A DNA stretch of 6,834 nucleotides from an uncultured Clostridium sp. (GTDB lineage Bacteria > Bacillota_A > Clostridia > TANB77 > CAG-508): NCBI GenBank assembly GCA_951800935.1, contig CATOLW010000065.1, forward strand, positions 1 through 6,834, in the 5' to 3' direction. Below are positions 5,248 through 6,834 of this stretch, piece by piece (the first letter of the stretch is position 1; each line of letters begins with the position of its first letter). The notes beneath the pieces are model-generated. The model made no database searches. It saw nothing but the letters and a program-made list of their open reading frames with translations, and was not told where the DNA came from. A program made the position numbers and the translations under genes.

Positions 5248-6789
5248 TTATTTTGCATAATCAATTACTCTTGTTTCACGAATCATGTTAACTTTAATTT
5301 GACCTGGATAATCCATTTCATTTTCAATTTTTTTAGAAACTTCTCTTGCTAAAATTGTCATTTTATCATCTGATATTCTATCTGGTTTTACGATAATTCT
5401 AATTTCTCTACCAGCTTGGATAGCAAATGATTTTTCAACTCCTTCAAAAGAATCTGCTATTTCTTCTAGGTTTTGTAATCTTTTGATATAAGCTTCTACT
5501 GTTTCTCTTCTTGCTCCTGGTCTTGATGCTGATATGGCATCTGCTGCTTGAATTAAAACAGCTTCTAAAGTTTCTGGTTCTACATCTCCATGGTGTGCTT
5601 CTACAGCATTGATAACAAGTGGATTTTCTTTGAATTTTTTAAGAACTTCTACTCCTATTTCAACGTGTGTTCCTTCCATATCATGGTCTAATGCTTTTCC
5701 AATATCATGTAATAATCCTGCTCTTCTTGCTAGTTTTGGATCCAATCCTAATTCTTCTGCCATGATTCTTGCTAAGTTTGAAACTTCAATTGAATGATTT
5801 AGTACGTTTTGTCCATAACTTGTCCTATATTTTAATTTTCCAATTAGTTTTACAATGTCTGGATGAAGTCCAATTACTCCTGTTTCTAATACTGCTCTTT
5901 CTCCTTCTTCTTTTATGGTTGTCTCTACTTCTTCTTTTGCTTTTTCAACCATTTCTTCAATTTTAGCTGGATGGATTCTTCCATCGTCAATTAATTTTTC
6001 TAGTGCGATTTTAGCAACCTCTCTTCTTAATGGGTCAAATCCTGACAAAACGACTGCTTCTGGTGTATCATCAATGATTAGGTCAATTCCTGTTAGTGTT
6101 TCTAATGCTTTTATGTTTCTACCTTCTCTACCAATAATTCTTCCTTTCATATCATCGTTTGGAAGTGCTACAATTGATACAGTAGTTTCTTGTGAATGAT
6201 CTGCTGCACATTTTTGTACGGCATAGCTTAAAATTTCTTTTGCATTTTTAACGGCACTTTCTTTTGCTTTTTGCTCTTTTTCACGGATTAATGCAGCTTT
6301 TTCAGCTGTTAATTCTTTGTCCATTTCAGATAATAATTGTGCTTTTGCCTCGTCTTTGGTTAATGATGCTATTTTTTGAAGTTGTACCATTTCTTCTTCA
6401 TGCAATTTTTCAATTTCTTCTTTTTGTTTTTCAACTTCTTGTCTTTCTCTTTCTAGTTCTTGTTCTTTCTTTTCAAAGTTTGCTTCACGTTTTTCTAAGT
6501 TTTCTTCTTTTTGCATTAATCTTGATTCTTGTTTTTGTACTTCGCCTCTTCTTTCTTTAATCTCTTGATCTAACTCTTTTCTACTGCTCATGATTTCTTC
6601 TTTTGCTTTGAAGATTTCTTCTTTTTTTAAATTTTCTGCTTCTATTTTTGCTAAATCAACTAGTCTTTTTGCTTCATTTTCTGCTCCTTGGATTTTAGAC
6701 TCTGCAATTTTTTTACGGTACGCCATTCCAAATATGGTACCAATTGCTAATGAGATTAAGATAACGGCGATTATGATTACTATGTTCAT
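5248..6789 (-). CDS. rny: Ribonuclease Y, membrane-anchored endoribonuclease
   Basis: RNase Y starts bulk mRNA decay and many processing events in Firmicutes from a membrane site. The predicted protein is 513 residues (about 520 in B. subtilis). In order: an N-terminal membrane helix (about 2-21), a long charged coiled coil (about 25-185) rich in Glu/Lys/Gln, a KH RNA-binding domain with the GxxG-type loop [10 protein letters not shown] (about 216-225), and an HD metal-dependent domain with NHSIEV (about 331-336), LLHDIGKA (His361-Asp362) and EAHHGD (about 397-402). I prefer ATG 6789 to ATG 6795 because GAGGTG (6802-6797) ends one base before 6795 but seven bases before 6789. It is followed by a strong terminator. 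Its proximity to ymdB and spoVS follows the Bacillus ymdA-ymdB-spoVS order, with one small gene inserted between. The promoter lies outside the window. The frame is intact. Confidence 0.97.
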   Translation of the reverse strand: MNIVIIIAVILISLAIGTIFGMAYRKKIAESKIQGAENEAKRLVDLAKIEAENLKKEEIFKAKEEIMSSRKELDQEIKERRGEVQKQESRLMQKEENLEKREANFEKKEQELERERQEVEKQKEEIEKLHEEEMVQLQKIASLTKDEAKAQLLSEMDKELTAEKAALIREKEQKAKESAVKNAKEILSYAVQKCAADHSQETTVSIVALPNDDMKGRIIGREGRNIKALETLTGIDLIIDDTPEAVVLSGFDPLRREVAKIALEKLIDDGRIHPAKIEEMVEKAKEEVETTIKEEGERAVLETGVIGLHPDIVKLIGKLKYRTSYGQNVLNHSIEVSNLARIMAEELGLDPKLARRAGLLHDIGKALDHDMEGTHVEIGVEVLKKFKENPLVINAVEAHHGDVEPETLEAVLIQAADAISASRPGARRETVEAYIKRLQNLEEIADSFEGVEKSFAIQAGREIRIIVKPDRISDDKMTILAREVSKKIENEMDYPGQIKVNMIRETRVIDYAK

Positions 6790-6796
6790 AATCATA

Positions 6797-6802
6797 CACC
6801 TC
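6797..6802 (-). promoter_or_regulatory. rny ribosome binding site, deciding the start
   Basis: GAGGTG lies only one base before ATG 6795, too close to be used, and seven bases before ATG 6789, a normal spacing. The protein therefore probably lacks the first Met-Ile of the longest frame. Confidence 0.75.
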
Positions 6803-6834
6803 TTTCTTATTTAATTTTCAATGTTCGAATAAAA

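Noticed and set aside
5609..6199. Overlapping plus-strand open frames opposite the KH and HD domains of RNase Y
   Set aside because: They are antisense shadows of a highly conserved gene and encode no recognisable protein.
6264..6560. Plus-strand open frame encoding a very hydrophobic leucine/phenylalanine-rich peptide
   Set aside because: It lies antisense to the RNase Y coiled coil; Glu/Lys/Gln-rich helices read backwards give Leu/Phe-rich frames. It has no family resemblance and the minus-strand gene is certain.
6821..6828. CGAACAT upstream of rny, resembling half of a LexA box
   Set aside because: Only one half-site is present; the required GTTC half is missing on the other side.

Overview
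The window is AT-rich, and every gene I can support lies on the minus strand, so transcription runs from high to low coordinates. Gene content (RNase Y, YmdB, SpoVS, RecA, RecX), strong AGGAGG-type ribosome binding sites and sigma-A-like promoters point to a low-GC, probably endospore-forming Firmicute, most likely a Clostridia member. I cannot name a genus.

Layout in the direction of transcription: rny (RNase Y, 6789-5248) with a strong terminator; a small single-pass membrane protein of unknown function (5057-4815) with its own promoter and terminator; ymdB (metallophosphodiesterase, 4739-3968); spoVS (3814-3551) with promoter and terminator; a membrane-anchored family-5 solute-binding protein (3386-1803) with a strong promoter; recA (1709-662) with a consensus promoter and a candidate LexA operator; recX (566-117); and the first codons of a PHP-domain phosphoesterase (from 115) that runs off the left end. 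rny-ymdB-spoVS is a known Firmicute neighbourhood (RNA turnover, biofilm/motility switching, sporulation). recA-recX is the usual pairing of recombinase and its modulator. Most genes seem to be separate transcription units rather than one long operon, since nearly every gap holds a promoter, a terminator or both. recX and the PHP gene are the exception: one base separates them and the PHP ribosome binding site lies inside recX.

Three anomalies stand out. recA carries one extra base (around 1619) that breaks its frame after about 30 codons. ymdB carries one extra base (around 4457-4459) that breaks it after about 94 codons. Removing one base in each restores textbook proteins; in YmdB all metal-ligand positions then fall at the numbering of the Bacillus subtilis protein. 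The first 39 bases are a perfect reverse complement of the 3' end of recX (132-170), cutting into the PHP gene just after its first 25 or so codons; this looks like a fold-back chimera at a sequence end. Together these suggest sequence or assembly error, although true inactivation cannot be excluded from the sequence alone.

I found no CRISPR array, transposon, tRNA, rRNA or clearly new multi-gene system. The least explained items are the small membrane protein and the orphan solute-binding protein. No stretch over 300 bases lacks a gene.
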